From: Selaginella moellendorffii | Taxonomy: Eukaryota; Streptophyta; Lycopodiopsida; Selaginellales; Selaginellaceae | DNA length: 64,000 nucleotides | Reading direction: 5' to 3' | NCBI RefSeq assembly: GCF_000143415.4 | Contig: NW_003314265.1 | Location: 3,778,443-3,842,442 of the forward strand | Shown: positions 1 to 9,893 of the stretch, piece by piece | How positions within the stretch are numbered: the first letter of the stretch is position 1 | Layout: the number at the start of each line of letters is the position of its first letter | The notes under the pieces: model-generated | What the model was told of the DNA's origin: nothing | The model's database searches: none | What the model saw: only the letters and a program-made list of their open reading frames with translations | Translations under genes and position numbers: made by a program

Positions 1-138
1 CGTTCTTCGTCATGGCCGCCACCTGTTTGTTTGGGTGTGCTCGCCGTGGCTCTCAGCTTGAGGTCCGCCAAGTTCTACAGTGCGGAGGTGAGGCCCAGCT
101 TGACGAGAAAAGTTGCTGCTGTTGTTGACGATGCATGC
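1..138 (+). pseudogene. 3' tail of nodulin-like MFS transporter (copy 0)
   Basis: This is the last ~45 codons of the MFS transporter found complete further along, matching positions 7187-7325 almost base for base. A 2-base deletion in the final membrane-segment region (after the codons for Phe-Gly-Cys) shifts the frame. The stop codon and about 70 bases of 3' flank have been lost, so the coding tail runs directly into the SRP54-like spacer. The 5' part of the gene lies outside the window. It marks the left end of the visible tandem array. Confidence 0.85.
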
Positions 139-395
139 ACTCGCAAGAGCGACCGAATGGTTTCTCCTGGAGTGAGCTAAACAAGACACTCCAGCGCCAA
201 ATCCACCCAAGCTTCAGATGATTCTTACCTCGTGAATGGATGAGCGATCCCGCAATGCGCCGCTTGCCCTAGGATCCATGCTCCATGAGCTCTGTGCCCT
301 CCATCGTTTACTCCCGCCAAAGTTAAAACCAACGTCATGCTGGAAAGCACCAAATATGGTACTTTAATCCAGCTCTGATCATGTGCAGATACCTT
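139..395 (+). pseudogene. Decayed SRP54 5' fragment, spacer copy 0
   Basis: This stretch aligns in order with the promoter and exon 2 of the real SRP54 gene at 26,770-27,480. Shared pieces are the 'gcaagagcgacc' promoter block, 'actccagcgcc', 'attcttacctcg', the exon 2 start 'ccatgagctctgtgcc', 'catcgtttactcccgcc', 'accaacgtcatgct' and 'ctttaatccagctctg'. Exon 1, intron 1 and the P-loop codons are deleted. It is non-coding now and shows that the duplicated segment originally ran from the 2OGD-MFS pair into SRP54. Confidence 0.75.
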
Positions 396-2342
396 ATTCA
401 AGCTTCTTGGTTTTCCATTTTCATCCATTGTGCCAAACCATGCAGTAAAAAGCGAAGTTAACATCAACATTACCTAGTGGCGCAAACAATCGGCTGCGTG
501 ATTGCTGTGCTAATCTGCGCGCTTTTTCATCCGCCCTAACTTGGGAATCACAAGCTCCATCTGCCGGTGTAACTGTAACAACCAAAAAGAAACATTGAGC
601 ACCGCCCGAGCAAGCCTTGAATGCCGCGAGCACCAGCGACGTCTGGAGAAATCTCTCGATTCCCCGATGCACGAGTTGTAGAAGCGCTTCCTGCCCCAGC
701 ACCTCCCGGATCCATGAGCTATAGAAGTGTTTCCTTGATCATCGATTGGGAGCTGCTCTTGTTGCCCGCGCCACAGGTTGTCGCGGTCCTTGATCGAGCT
801 CCCAGTGCGGAATTCGGCGTCCAGCTTGCTGGGTTCGTCTTGTATCGCTTGCTCTTTGGTGCAACAAATCTAGAAAAAAGTGATTTCTCGGAGAATCAAC
901 AAAGCATTTTCAAGAGAAAGATCTGCCCAAACAACTTAAGAAATGGTAGCCGATGGCGTGGCGGGCTGCCAACCCACGTGAAGTGCCACATCAATATTGG
1001 TTGTTTATTACTCATTCTTCATGACAATATTATGGAGCAAACATCTCTTCAGCTTTCTGAAGAAATTTGTTCTTCAAAGTGATGGGTTTGTGCTTAGCGA
1101 TGTTATGGCTGAAACTAGCTGTCAGTTACTTAGGATTAAACATGCATTCAACACCGCACACTGCAGTATGTGTCGCGTTGGGGGTGAGCTGATCTATGAC
1201 ACTGTCTCTGGGTTTAAATTTTCGCATGTTGAATTCTTCAAATGAGTCAACGAAAGTCAATGTAGCGTTGGGAGGACAAATCAACAAGCAATACCTCCAG
1301 AAATATCAATTGTTTTACTTTCATGTGTTGATCAACAGATACAGTAGACCTGAAACAAGAGGTTCAAGAAAAGGAATAACCCCTTGGAAGTTATTTTACT
1401 GACCTTGAAGTAGGGATGTTATATATCAGGATGCCTAAGCATTTTTCCATGGTATTCATGATGGTAGAACTTATAATGTTCTCAACGTTTATCCTAGTGT
1501 GAGCAACAGTTCTACCCATAATGTTCATGTCAATGTGCGTGGAGTTAAGGATGTCAGCATATTATCAGTTCAGTGAATTTTTCATGAAAATATGAATACT
1601 CGATTAGAAATTGTCATCTTTTGTATATTTAGTAGCTCTTGTAGTAGGATCACTGAATGGCTCAAGCACAGGGTTTTGTAGGAACTTTATCCCATGTATG
1701 TATATTATCTGATAGCTTGCCAAGTTGCACACGAACTACCTCTAGATGGTTATCCATGAATTTGACTTCACCCATGTTGAGTGTCCCACATGTGGGAGCC
1801 AATCCGATCTTAAGATAGTCTTGGACATTCGAGTTGACAATGTTGACCTATCTATTAGTCAAATGCTAGTTAAAACTGAATGCGAAAGTCAAAATGCTAG
1901 ATAGATACTTACAATTGTAAGGATCAGCTGAAACTAGGCATTTGTGCTCAAGACAAAGCTCATAACAGCAAGAAGAATGATTGATGGGACTTTTGCCAAA
2001 GCTTACCCAGTGCTACTGGAGCATATTCTGTAAGGAAGTGGATATGTTGGCCAGTACGGAGTGGAGTCCAGGTGTGATTCAGCCGGCAAAAGGGACTTGT
2101 ACATGACATTCAACTGTATTAATCTTACCTCTGTAACTTTGGATACACCAAAGCATAACGGGTGAAGATTTGAACTATACTTTTAACAAGTTATGACCAA
2201 TGTAGCTATTTCATAGACATAAGCCTGTGTGGTTTTGTGTCATGGTTTCTTGTGTTGATCTTCTAATGACTTTTACAGATTTCTCTATAAGTTCGCCCTC
2301 GATCAATATCTAGTATTTGCTGAAAATTACAGGCAAAAATTT
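396..2342. repeat. Array spacer, copy 0
   Basis: A non-coding spacer repeated at 7651-8613 plus 11961-12353, and again at 16426-16495 plus 20884-22790, with roughly 90-97% identity by eye. It contains short open frames (for example 997-1245) that match no family I recognise. It lies between an MFS 3' end and the 3' side of the next 2OGD. I see no promoter, RNA gene or intact coding region in it. Confidence 0.8.
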
Positions 2343-3890
2343 CTTTTTTCTATGCGGTGAGTTTTGAAGCTTTAGATATATGATTTTGATGTTGTTCATC
2401 ACTTTAAGAGTTCTATAGCTAATGTTAATTTTCTTTCTCGAGCTCCTTTTTCCTTCTCCACTCTTTTCTCATGTTTTTAATGAGCTTGTTATTCCGGCAC
2501 CTGTGGATTTTCTAGACGAGAATTCTGTGCCATCAACGGTTACTATACTCGACATTTAGTGTCCGCAAGATGCAAAGAAGGATCTACCTTCTCTTGATGA
2601 GGTTCGTGAGGCTAAAAAACTTGAGCCATGGATATGAAGGTTTCGAAATGGGGTTTAAGAATCTTGCATCACTTGCTGATGATTTACCATTCCGGCATTT
2701 ACATTCTCAGTATCTTTTTTATGATGGCCTTTTTTATTTTGTGAGGACAGATCCTGATGATCATTTACGATTGGTGGTGCCTTCTGTCATTACTCAGCGG
2801 TTTCTCCATGCTTACCACGATTCTCCTATTTTAGACGGGCATATGGGACATTGTCGTGTGAACAAGAAACTATGCAGGTCTTTCTATTAGCTGAAAATAC
2901 GACGTGATGTTATCCAATATCTGCATAGCTGCATTTGGTGCCAAGCTCGTAATACTCCCTCTCGTGCCGCGGAAGGATAGTTGGAATTAATTGCAATTTC
3001 CCGTCCGTTTGAGTTGGTGGCATTTGATCTTATGGGACTTTTTCCACGGTCGATTGTTGGCAATGAGTATGTTATTATTGCTTCTGACTACTTGACTCGT
3101 TAGGTGGAAGTTGATGCTTTTGCTAGCGCATTTGCAACTGCTGTTGGATACTTCCTCCTCAATCGAGTAGTGTTCTAGCAATTTTGTCCAGAACGAATTC
3201 TTTCGGATAATAATTCTGCATTTATGGTTGAGGCATTTCATGTTTTGACATCTCGGTTGGGGATACACCACATTTTCATGAGTGTTTATCATCCACAATC
3301 AAACAGTCAGTGGAATGGCTCATTCAAACATTCAAAGGGATGATCACGAAATACATGACCTTTCAGCATTCGGATTAAGATGGTTATTTGCCGTTTCTTC
3401 GGTATGCAAATGTCACAAGGGTGTAGAATTCTATTGGTGTTTCACCATATAAACTTCTATATGGTTATGATTCAATATTACTAACAGAGCTGGGTTAACC
3501 TTCGCAATTGCCACGAGTTGTTGTTGCTAAGTCGTAGGATTAATATTTGATGAACATTCTTCCACTTGTCTGAACAAAATTTGCCAACACTTAAGCCGTA
3601 TACAAGTGGGATAACAATGGCGTTACAACTCCTATCATTGTTCACCTATAGAGTACAAAGTGGATGACTTAATGTTAGTCCGTTTTCCCCATTTTACAGT
3701 ATGTGGTTTATCTAAGGGGCTCCTTATTCAATAAAAAGGACCGTATCAAATGTTGTAGCAAGTTAAACCATAAGTTTATAAAGTTTGGCATAACGTCCAA
3801 CAAGTCGATCCTCCAGAGATTATGCATGTGCAATGGTTGAACACTTTATACAAAGGGATCAGGAGCAGCTAATACCCCCTACAAATCCAT
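2343..3890 (+). mobile_element. Degenerate Ty3/gypsy internal fragment
   Basis: Reading the plus strand through many stops gives recognisable pol pieces: an integrase zinc-finger region near 2800-2960 (His-x3-His-like start, then Cys-x2-Cys), an integrase core near 3000-3310 with a 'FDLMG' first-Asp region and a 'YHPQSN' end, and a C-terminal piece with 'SPYKLLYGY' near 3440. At least four in-frame stops occur, and no LTRs, primer-binding site or target duplication can be seen. The fragment is absent at the matching place in the third spacer (junction near 22,790). Confidence 0.8.
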
Positions 3891-4308
3891 TCTCAATTAC
3901 CTATCGAAGTTCAAATGGCAACTGAAAATCCCAAGAAAATGAAAAGAAAGAGTGGACACCTGCTGGAAAACCACTGCTTTTGGTGAGGACTTTCACCTTA
4001 GTCATATACCTCAAAGCTTCTTTGCTGCCCTAAAAAAATGATGAGAGTTTATATAATAAGAAGCTTCATTTGTTTTTCAAATTGTGATTTTAAAAAGTTA
4101 TATTGCTTAACAATATGTTGCTGGATTGTTAAACTTTTACAATCTTCTACGCAAAACACAGTCGGCTTGCTATGAAATTTCGTACCTCTATATAATATTG
4201 TGATAAAATCTTTGCTAATCAAACTAAGATCCTTGTGAGCAAACATTTCTTGCAATTGTTTTATTTCTGAGAATGAGAAAAAAATTGGTACCTTTGACTA
4301 CCCAAGAC
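3891..4308. repeat. 3' flank of 2OGD copy 1
   Basis: About 400 bases shared with 12,354-12,719 and 22,791-23,238, covering the presumed 3' UTR and downstream region of each minus-strand dioxygenase. It contains an AT-rich part ('tatataataagaagcttc') that could supply polyadenylation signals for the 2OGD transcript. No coding potential is seen. Confidence 0.6.
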
Positions 4309-5482
4309 TCAAGCCACATAGACATTCTTCCCGGAGAAGTGCTCCGTGTACACCTCATGCATGTAATCCCTATAAGTCCTGCTGCGGTACTTTGCCGGAC
4401 TCTCCTGGCTCACCAGCTCTGAAATTGGGCTGATCTCCGCGTCTAGTGACGGCCCCAGGAATGCCCCGACGGACAGCCTTGAGCTCTTCGAGTTCACCAT
4501 CATCATGTGCAATATGCTCTTGTATCTCCCATTGCTCAGCTTATGATACAAGACAATCAACCAAGACAAAGATCAATCCACAGTTTCTCAAAACGTTTTC
4601 GACTGCTCGTACCTCTAGCTGGTCGCCCATGTTGACCACCAGCATTCCCTCGAGTGGCCTCACGTTGTACCAATCCTCGCCTTGCTTCAGCTGCAATCCC
4701 CTGGAGCACAAACGTGAGGCCGCCGCTGTCGGTGTGGCCTTCCATGCCCAAGGCCTGCCTCGGGTTCGGGCAAGCCAGATAGAAGTTTGCTCTCGTCAGA
4801 AGAACCATGTCTCCGAATGCTTCCAGAAGACGGTTTGAGCGGAGGCCAAGTCCCTCGGACATGACCAACAGCATCCTCTTCCCGAGCTTGAAGATGTTTC
4901 TGGCGTACTCGGATCCAACGTCCCTGTTGCGTATAGCGCGTCAGCAATCTAGCTCAATACCATAATCAAGGAACGAGAAACTGACTTGTAGCTGGCTGGG
5001 AACGCGGGTCAGGGGTGCACTCCGAGGGACTCCTCCTTGAGCCACATCTGGAGGTGGTCGTGCCACTCGAGCTTCTCTTCTTTCGAAGGCATCATGCTGG
5101 TGCAGTAGCGGACGGGTGTGAAGATCTCCTCGGTGTAGTATCACATCTTGTCCTCGCTGGGCGAAGTGAAGAACTCGAGAGCGCACCTCATCAAATCCTC
5201 GGTGTGAATTCCGTGGTTCTTGAGCTGCAAGTCAGAAGAACAACAACTTAGCAAACATGTACTACAGGAAAAAGACACCTCATCAAAACTTACGTAGAAC
5301 ATTCCGTACTTTGTGCAAGCGAGAGCTTCGAGATCCGTCTCGAAGCTCTCGCTTGCCACATCGACTATCGGCAGCACCGCGTACCGGGAGACATCGGCAG
5401 CTTCATTCGGCATCATGTATCTGTCTGGAACGCTGTCCAGCGTCCCATTGCAGCTGTCAACAAATGCCTTGATGCCAGCCAT
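4309..5482 (-). pseudogene. 2-oxoglutarate/Fe(II) dioxygenase, copy 1 (broken)
   Basis: It has the same four-exon layout as the intact copies: exon 1 5294-5482, exon 2 4986-5224, exon 3 4613-4923, exon 4 4309-4542. Four independent lesions stop it working. A CGA to TGA nonsense change sits at 5141-5143 in exon 2. An 11-bp deletion in exon 3 (near 4700) shifts the frame just after the iron-binding HTD motif. The acceptor AG of the last intron has become AT (4543-4544). The conserved His-Arg-Val of the second iron-binding His region now reads His-Met-Met. Exon 1 also carries a 3-bp-longer segment that forms a perfect palindrome. The CGA to TGA change fits deamination of a methylated CpG. Confidence 0.88.
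5316..5355. repeat. Perfect 18-bp inverted repeat in exon 1
   Basis: Arms at 5316-5333 and 5338-5355 ('caagcgagagcttcgaga' and its exact reverse complement) are separated by four bases 'tccg'. The matching sites in copies 2 and 3 (13,731 and 24,258 regions) are only imperfect palindromes: the left arm there reads 'caagcgtcaacgaga'. The change adds 3 bases and keeps the reading frame. Confidence 0.95.
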
Positions 5483-5952
5483 GGATGGGACTGTGTAACC
5501 AAGAAAGCTTGAAAGATGAAAGATGGAAATGTATGCTTGGATGCTAGGCTTTCTCAACTTTGAGATGCGGATATCAGTGTCCTCCCAGTGCCCTGCTTAT
5601 ATAGTTGCAAAAAATAAGATTTGCACGAAGATGATAAGAACGTTACCATTGCGCCGATTCCGGATCCGCCCCCGCTCAAGACCATTTTGTAGACTTTTCC
5701 GTACCCGTGACTTGACCAGCGTCCGCATCTGGCCCTGCCCCAGATCCACATCAAGCGTCAATGCTCAACTTAGTTGACCCACGACATAGAAAATTTGGAG
5801 CCACGAAACTTCGGAATTGTCACGTTTTTGTATCGAACAGGAAAGATCGTCGACGCAAGTCCGGTCGTGGCACGGACTGCAAAAACAAAAGCCTTTGCAT
5901 AAAGCACGATGATTTTATAGAGCTTTCTTGTTACCTCACAGCGCTGGCGGCA
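5483..5952. promoter_or_regulatory. Divergent promoter, 2OGD/MFS copy 1
   Basis: 470 bases lie between the 2OGD start (5482, minus) and the MFS start (5953, plus). A TATA box for the dioxygenase reads 'ctatataa' on the minus strand at 5597-5604, about 115 bp before its ATG. The region is nearly identical to 24,421-24,895 (copy 3) and clearly different from 13,894-14,410 (copy 2). Confidence 0.7.
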
Positions 5953-7328
5953 ATGGCGCTAGCAATGGCCAAGGAACTCTTCTCCATCGCCAGCAATCGC
6001 TGGATCATCGCAGTGTCGGGCTTCTATCTGATAGCAATCACCGGAGGCACGCTCACCAGCTTCAGCTTGTTCTCACAGGAGCTCAAAGTCTCCCTGCATT
6101 ACAAGCAAGAGTCCGTCAATACCATCAGTTTTTTCAAGGATCTCGGCACCAGCATGGCTTTCCTGGCCGGCTTGCTCAATGCGAGAGTCGGACCCCGTCT
6201 CACCATGTTCGTCTCCGCATTGCTCAACTTGTTCGGCTACACCATGGCCTGGCTCGCCATCACCCACCGGCATGGCAAATGAGCTTCTATATGTTTCTCG
6301 TCGGCGCCTCTGTAGGCTTTGCAGTCACGGCTGTCCTGTCGACCTGTGCCACGAACTTCCCCAAACATCACGGGATGCTGCTGAGCTTGCTGGACGGCAG
6401 CAATGACCTGGGAGCAACCACATTCGCGGTTGTGTTCCAGACTTTCTTCCAGTTCCACGCTCGCTCCTTTCTGCTCTTCGATAAGTCTAAAGCTCAGCTC
6501 GCGGATATGAATTCCACCCCGAGTGCTCTGCAAGTCGTTGACCATTCTCCTTCTCAAGCTTCCGGCGCTGGCAGCTGCAGATGGTTCCAAGTTCCAGCGA
6601 GAGGGAAGGACTACAGGCTCGTCCACGCCTTGCTGAGCATCGATATGTGGCTCATGCTCATCGCAACTTCCTTCGGCCTGGGAACCGTGTCCACCTTCTA
6701 CAATAACTTGGGCCAGCTGAGCGCCTCCCTGGGACACTCCACCGCAAGGATGAACATCTTCGTGGCTCTCCTCAACATCTGGGACTTCCTGGGAGCAATC
6801 GGCTGCGGCTTCGTGTCCGAGATACTCCTCCACAAGTTTGGCATTGGACGGCCGTTCGTGTTCGCTGCGGTGGTCGGCTTTCTAGCGCTCGGCAACTTGC
6901 TCATCGCCTTGGGCCTTCCCGGGGCGCTATACATCGGCTCTATCATCATCGGCCTCGCCACCGGAGGCCAGTGGGCGGTGCTGTCGACCATCATCGCGGA
7001 GATCTTCGGGCTCAAGCACTATGGAGTTCTCCAGAGCTTCCCAAACATCGCAAAGGGGATTGGGACGTATGTCCTGTCGGTGGAAGTTGCGGGTGTGTTC
7101 TACGATCGGCAAGCCAGGAGATACCGGGGCCCTGACACGCTGGAGGCTTCGCTCCTGTGCCAAGGTGCCAAGTGCTACAGGGAAACGTTCTTCGTCATGG
7201 CCGCCACCTGTTTGTTTGGGTGTGCCATCGCCGTGGCTCTCAGCTTGAGGTCCGCCAAGTTCTACAGTGCGGAGGTGAGGCCCAGCTTGACGAGAAAAGT
7301 TGCTGCTGTTGTTGACGATGCATGCTAG
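5953..7328 (+). pseudogene. Nodulin-like MFS transporter, copy 1 (broken)
   Basis: It starts with an ATG equivalent to copy 3. A 16-bp deletion at about 6269, between two 'ccacc' repeats, shifts the frame and gives a stop at 6280-6282. A 375-bp in-frame deletion near 6481 removes about 125 residues, including several membrane segments and most of the central loop. One Gln codon is also missing near 6370. The 5' half resembles copy 3, whereas the 3' end (through the C-terminal Asp-Asp-Ala-Cys) resembles copy 2, suggesting gene conversion or an unequal crossover. Confidence 0.9.
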
Positions 7329-7397
7329 CAGAGTCTTGCATTTTTAAGCTACACAAGAAAAGGAAAGAAAATATGAGTGCGTCTTAAACAAAAGAAC

Positions 7398-7650
7398 TCG
7401 CAAGAGCGACCGAATGGTTTCTCCTAGAGTGAGCTAAACAAGACACTCCAGCGCCAAATCCACCCGAGTTTCAGATGATTCTTACCTCGTGAATGGATGA
7501 GCGATCCCGCAATGCGCCGCTTGCCTAGGATCCATGTTCCATGAGCTCTGTGCCCTGCTTGACCATCGTTTACTCCCGCCAAGTTAAAACCAACGTCATG
7601 CTAGTTGACCAAATATGGTACTTTAAACCGGCTCTGATCATGTGCAGATA
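7398..7650 (+). pseudogene. Decayed SRP54 5' fragment, spacer copy 1
   Basis: The same SRP54-derived blocks as at 139-395 appear in the same order: 'gaactcgcaagagcgacc', 'actccagcgcc', 'attcttacctcg', 'gttccatgagctctgtgcc', 'catcgtttactcccgcc' and 'ctttaaaccggctctg'. Exon 1 and the P-loop region are lost. It directly follows the MFS 3' end, exactly as the functional SRP54 follows MFS copy 3. Confidence 0.75.
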
Positions 7651-8613
7651 CCTTATTCAAGCTTCTTGGTTTTTCATTCCATTGTGCCAAACCATGCAGT
7701 AAAAAGTGAAGTTAATATCAACATTACCTAGTGGCGCAAACAATCGGCCCTGCGTGATTGCTGTGCTAATGCTTCTCCGCAGAAAAAGGCTCCGAATGCG
7801 CTTTTTCATCCACACACTCCATCTGCCGATGTAACAACCAAAAAGAAACATTGAGCACCGCCCGAGGCACCAGCTGCAAGCCTTGAATGCCGTGAGCACC
7901 AGCGACCTCTGGAGAAATCTCTCGATTCCCCGATGCACGAGTTGTAGAAGCGCTTCCTGCCCCAGCACCTCCCAGATCCATGAGCTATAGAAGTGTTTCC
8001 TTGATCATCGATTGGGAGCTGCTCTTGTTGCCCGCACCACAGGTTGTCGCGGTCCTTGATCGAGCTCCCAGTGCGGAATTTGGCGTCCAGCTTGCTGGGT
8101 TCATCTTGTATCGCTTGCTCTTTATCCCAGGCCAAAAGAAATGCCTCTTCACCAACATATACGTTCTCAATACCCCCGGATGCCCAGCACTTGGCACATC
8201 ATGACATTCAACCAAAATCCGTTTGATGAGTTTGTCAACACGAGGAACCACAACACGTCCCTTCTTCACCAGGATTCCATCTCGTATTTCGAATGACGCA
8301 AACTTGTCACCCTTCAAATCTGTAGAGGCGTCCCTCAACAAAACCTTCGCGCGAATATCAGTGATAAAGGAGTCAAAGTCAGCAAACTCCTTAAGCTCAT
8401 CCAAGAGATCGCTAGATAGCTTCACAAACGAGATAGAATTTACCATCCTAGATAATGCATCAGCCACCTTATTATCACCTCCATGCTTGTACCGGATCTT
8501 AATAGACATTTCGCTTGCTCTTTGGTGCAATAGATCTACAAAAAAGTGGTTTCTCGGAGAATCAACAAAGCATTTTCAAGAGAAAGATCTGCCCAAACAA
8601 CTTAAGAAATGGT
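7651..8613. repeat. Array spacer, copy 1 (left part)
   Basis: Matches 396-945 of spacer 0 apart from the inserted segment at 8124-8510. It continues after the gypsy element at 11,961-12,353. I see no gene in it. Open frames on either strand here are not conserved protein families. Confidence 0.75.
8124..8510 (-). mobile_element. Captured inverted fragment of Ty3/gypsy pol
   Basis: 387 bases match the reverse complement of 10,011-10,398 in the nearby gypsy element with only a few differences. They cover the RNase H tail through the integrase zinc-finger region ('VLRTYMLVKRH'). There is no LTR at either side. The flanks carry a 13-bp direct duplication 'tcgcttgctcttt' (8111-8123 and 8511-8523), and the uninterrupted sequence occurs in spacers 0 and 2. 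This looks like filler DNA captured during repair of a staggered break rather than a transposition. Confidence 0.88.
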
Positions 8614-8725
8614 TGACACGAACCACGGGAATATTCTGAGAATATTCTATGCCCTGTGGGATTTAAGGCCGTAACGCCTTAAGGGTTGGGAGGTTGGCCT
8701 AGGGTTCGCTCTCTTGTTCGTTTCA
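8614..8725 (+). repeat. 5' LTR of gypsy element
   Basis: 112 bp, beginning 'tgacacgaacc' and ending 'ttcgtttca'. It is identical to the 3' LTR except for one T/C difference near 8649. The length is far below the several hundred bases typical of plant gypsy LTRs. Confidence 0.95.
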
Positions 8726-8726
8726 T

Positions 8727-8738
8727 TGGTATCGGAGC
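8727..8738 (+). other. Primer-binding site (initiator tRNA-Met type)
   Basis: 'tggtatcggagc' lies one base after the 5' LTR and matches the usual plant tRNA-iMet primer site 'tggtatcagagc' with one mismatch. Confidence 0.85.
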
Positions 8739-8755
8739 AGCACGTTCTTTTGGGG

Positions 8756-9751
8756 ATGGCGGGTGAGCAAGATATTGATCCTGATGAGGAGTATGGCGTT
8801 AATGAGGATAGCCATGACGATGCGGAAGAGACTTTTGATGATGTTGTTGTGCGGCAGGGACGCCAAATTTCTGCAGTTCAGAGCGACATAAAAGAGGTTA
8901 AGGATTCTATCAATCTCATTAAGGATTTCTTGCTTCGCATGAACCCTCAAGGGTTGAATCAATCTCATGTCCGTGATTACCATTGGTACGTCAAGCATGC
9001 CAAGGATTATGGTATCATGGAATGGAAATCATCACCGGATGTTTGTGATAATCAAAAGGTTGATTCTTGGTTGGAATTGTGGGAAAGTTGTTGGTCTCAC
9101 AATCCTTGTGAGGATAAGGTAAAGATAGATTTCTTTGTGACGAAGCTTACGGGCCATGCTTCTTCGTGGTGGAAGAACTACATCAAAGCTAATCCGACGC
9201 CGACGTTTTGGACTGATTTGACAAAGGTTTTCTGCACTTCGTTTGTCAAGAAGTTTGAAGAGGTTGATCTTGTGAATCAGTTGTTAGAGATCCGGCAGGG
9301 GACTTTGTCTTTGGATGCGTATGCCCGCAAGTTCCGTGATCTTTGCCTTAGTCTCACGAGCACCTATAATGAGTTGCTAAAGGTGCAATGTTTTATCAAA
9401 GGATTGAGCTCAGTGGATGTGCAGTAGAAGGTCAAGAAGGATTTTCCAGCAACATTGACTGATGCTATCACTAAGGCTCAGATCTTTTCGCCCGAACCGT
9501 CAGTCAACTCGGTCAACTCTGGTCAACGAGATAGTCCACGGAGTAGTCAACGTGATGACCAGCTTGCTAATTCTTCATATTCGGGGAAGAAACGGTCGTT
9601 ATTCCGTTGTGGCTCGAAGCATGAAGATGGTAGTGAAGCTAAGAAACTTCGTTTGGACCAGCGAGAGAAAGACAAGGCGGAGGGCAATTGTTTTCGTTGC
9701 CATAGAGCTGGACATCAGAGCAAGGATTGTTCTGAAGGGGTCAATGAATGA
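8756..9751 (+). pseudogene. Gypsy gag with CCHC zinc knuckle (interrupted)
   Basis: An acidic N-terminus is followed by a retrotransposon gag core with the Trp-rich 'SSWWKN' pattern near 9165, typical of plant gag capsid. A TAG at 9425-9427 interrupts the frame. The same frame then continues through a basic Ser/Arg-rich stretch to a zinc knuckle Cys-x2-Cys-x4-His-x4-Cys around 9690-9731 and stops at 9751. The gag would package element RNA. Because of the stop, only a truncated product lacking the knuckle is expected. Confidence 0.85.
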
Positions 9752-9893
9752 TAAGGTGACTGTGGTGGAAATTATAGGCAATGATGTGAGTGATAATGCT
9801 TTTGAGGCCGTATTGCTTCAAGTTAGGCATTCTCTCGCCTTCATGAGCCACAAGTTTGATATCACACAGCAGAATTGACCTACTCAAGAATGG

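Noticed and set aside
621-1082. Open frame of 153 codons in spacer 0, with relatives in the other spacers
   Set aside because: It begins and ends at different places in each copy and contains frame changes, so it is likely non-coding spacer.
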